6,030 nt of DNA from JAUXEH01 sp965602945 (GTDB lineage: Bacteria; Acidobacteriota; Aminicenantia; Aminicenantales; Aminicenantaceae). How positions within the stretch are numbered: position 1 is the first letter of the stretch; each line of letters begins with the position of its first letter. Positions 5,513-6,030 of the stretch are shown here, piece by piece. Under the pieces are notes generated by a model. It saw only the letters and a program-made list of their open reading frames with translations, did no database searches and was not told the origin of the DNA. The stretch is taken from positions 1 to 6,030 of the forward strand of contig CBFDBC010000205.1 in assembly GCA_965602945.1 (NCBI GenBank), read 5' to 3'. The position numbers and the translations under genes are program-made.

Positions 5513-6030
5513 TCATCCTCCCGTCCAGATGATGCCGATACCCGCCGCCCAGTAGGAGACGGTGAAGTCCTTGGCCTCCAGCCCGTAGTAATACCTGACA
5601 TTGAGGATCATGCCGGCATTCTCGCTGAAGCGGATGATGCAGCCCGCTTCGGGCATGAAGGCCAGATGCCAGCGTGTTTCGTCCAGGTCCCGCTGATCCG
5701 TCCGGGTGGTGGCGCGGGTGTAGATGGTCCCTGCGCCGACCCCGACAAAGGGGATGAAGCGCTCACCGCTGGAGTAGGCGTGAGTGGTGAGCAAAATCGG
5801 GACGCTGGTCAGGCCGCGCTTCTCGTCGAGATCCGAGCCTGGGACCGACACCTCATGTTCGAAGCCGTTCCAGGCCAGGGAAAAACCGGCAGAGATGCCC
5901 TTCCGGATGATCCGGCGGGCCTCGAAGGCAAAGCCGAGGTAGCTGTTGCTGTTGACAAAGCTCTTGGTGTCACCTGTGGGGAAAGACAGGTTGTAGGTCA
6001 TGCCCACGTAGCTGACCTGGGCATGGGCGC
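5513..6030 (-). CDS. Outer-membrane beta-barrel protein, partial (start outside window)
   Basis: The frame is open to the right edge. The first readable residues are AHAQVSYVGMTYNLSFPTGD, in which AHA before Gln looks like the end of a Sec signal peptide. Only the start and most of the signal are therefore missing, and the mature protein of about 169 residues appears complete. The in-frame GTG at 6007 and ATG at 6001 fall inside the first barrel strand and are not real starts. The sequence parallels the next gene: SFPTGDTKSF against SFPGGNTKSF, EARRI against EVRRF, FVGVGAG against FAGVRVG, WHLAFMPEAGCII against WYLGFIPEVGAIF, and a matching final strand (SYWAAGIGIIWTGG against AYYALTLGLSWGSR). 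It should be a small outer-membrane barrel; function is unknown. It ends in TGA 31 bases before the downstream paralogue, so the two probably share an operon. Confidence 0.82.
   Translation of the reverse strand, partial: AHAQVSYVGMTYNLSFPTGDTKSFVNSNSYLGFAFEARRIIRKGISAGFSLAWNGFEHEVSVPGSDLDEKRGLTSVPILLTTHAYSSGERFIPFVGVGAGTIYTRATTRTDQRDLDETRWHLAFMPEAGCIIRFSENAGMILNVRYYYGLEAKDFTVSYWAAGIGIIWTGG

Noticed and set aside
5505..5516. 12-base match CCCGGATGTCAT shared with positions 4-15
   Set aside because: A single short match between a coding segment and a gene end, with no flanking similarity and no other copies noticed; not evidence of an attachment site or mobile element.

Overview
The window reads as GC-rich (by eye, not counted) chromosomal DNA from a Gram-negative bacterium with c-type cytochrome respiration and a periplasm. 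It encodes one cytochrome c, three predicted outer-membrane beta-barrel proteins and one two-component system. The two short barrels have Sec signal peptides ending just before Gln. Together with the tandem barrel genes and the PAS-rich soluble kinase, this would fit an Acidobacteriota- or Desulfobacterota-type genome. That placement is inference; nothing here fixes the taxon. No mobile element, CRISPR array, tRNA or rRNA was recognised.

Layout. At the left edge (2-331, + strand) lies the C-terminal part of a CxxCH class I cytochrome c whose start is outside the window. It converges on a minus-strand block across a gap of about 140 bases (332-472) holding two inverted repeats. The rest of the window is on the minus strand. 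In transcription order, right to left, it carries: a beta-barrel gene cut by the right edge (5513-6030); a paralogous barrel protein (4915-5481); a soluble PAS-PAS-PAS-GAF histidine kinase (2249-4831); a FixJ-type response regulator (1611-2252); and a DUF481-type outer-membrane protein with a duplicated N-terminal beta-rich module (473-1513).

How the genes relate. Kinase and regulator overlap by 4 bases (ATGA), so they are very probably co-translated and form a cognate pair. The two right-hand barrels are 31 bases apart and share motifs from the signal peptide cleavage site to the C terminus, so they look like a tandem duplication in one operon. An 83-base gap before the kinase contains a consensus TATAAT and an inverted repeat. 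The gap before the DUF481 gene contains a good sigma70-like promoter (TTGACT, 17 bases, TATTTT) with a small inverted repeat inside it. The working model is a cytosolic sensor pair embedded among surface or envelope proteins that it may control. That link rests on gene order and promoter layout only.

Nothing in the window is clearly a new system. The most worthwhile leads are the two-component system flanked by barrel genes, the barrel paralogue pair, and the internal duplication in the DUF481 protein.
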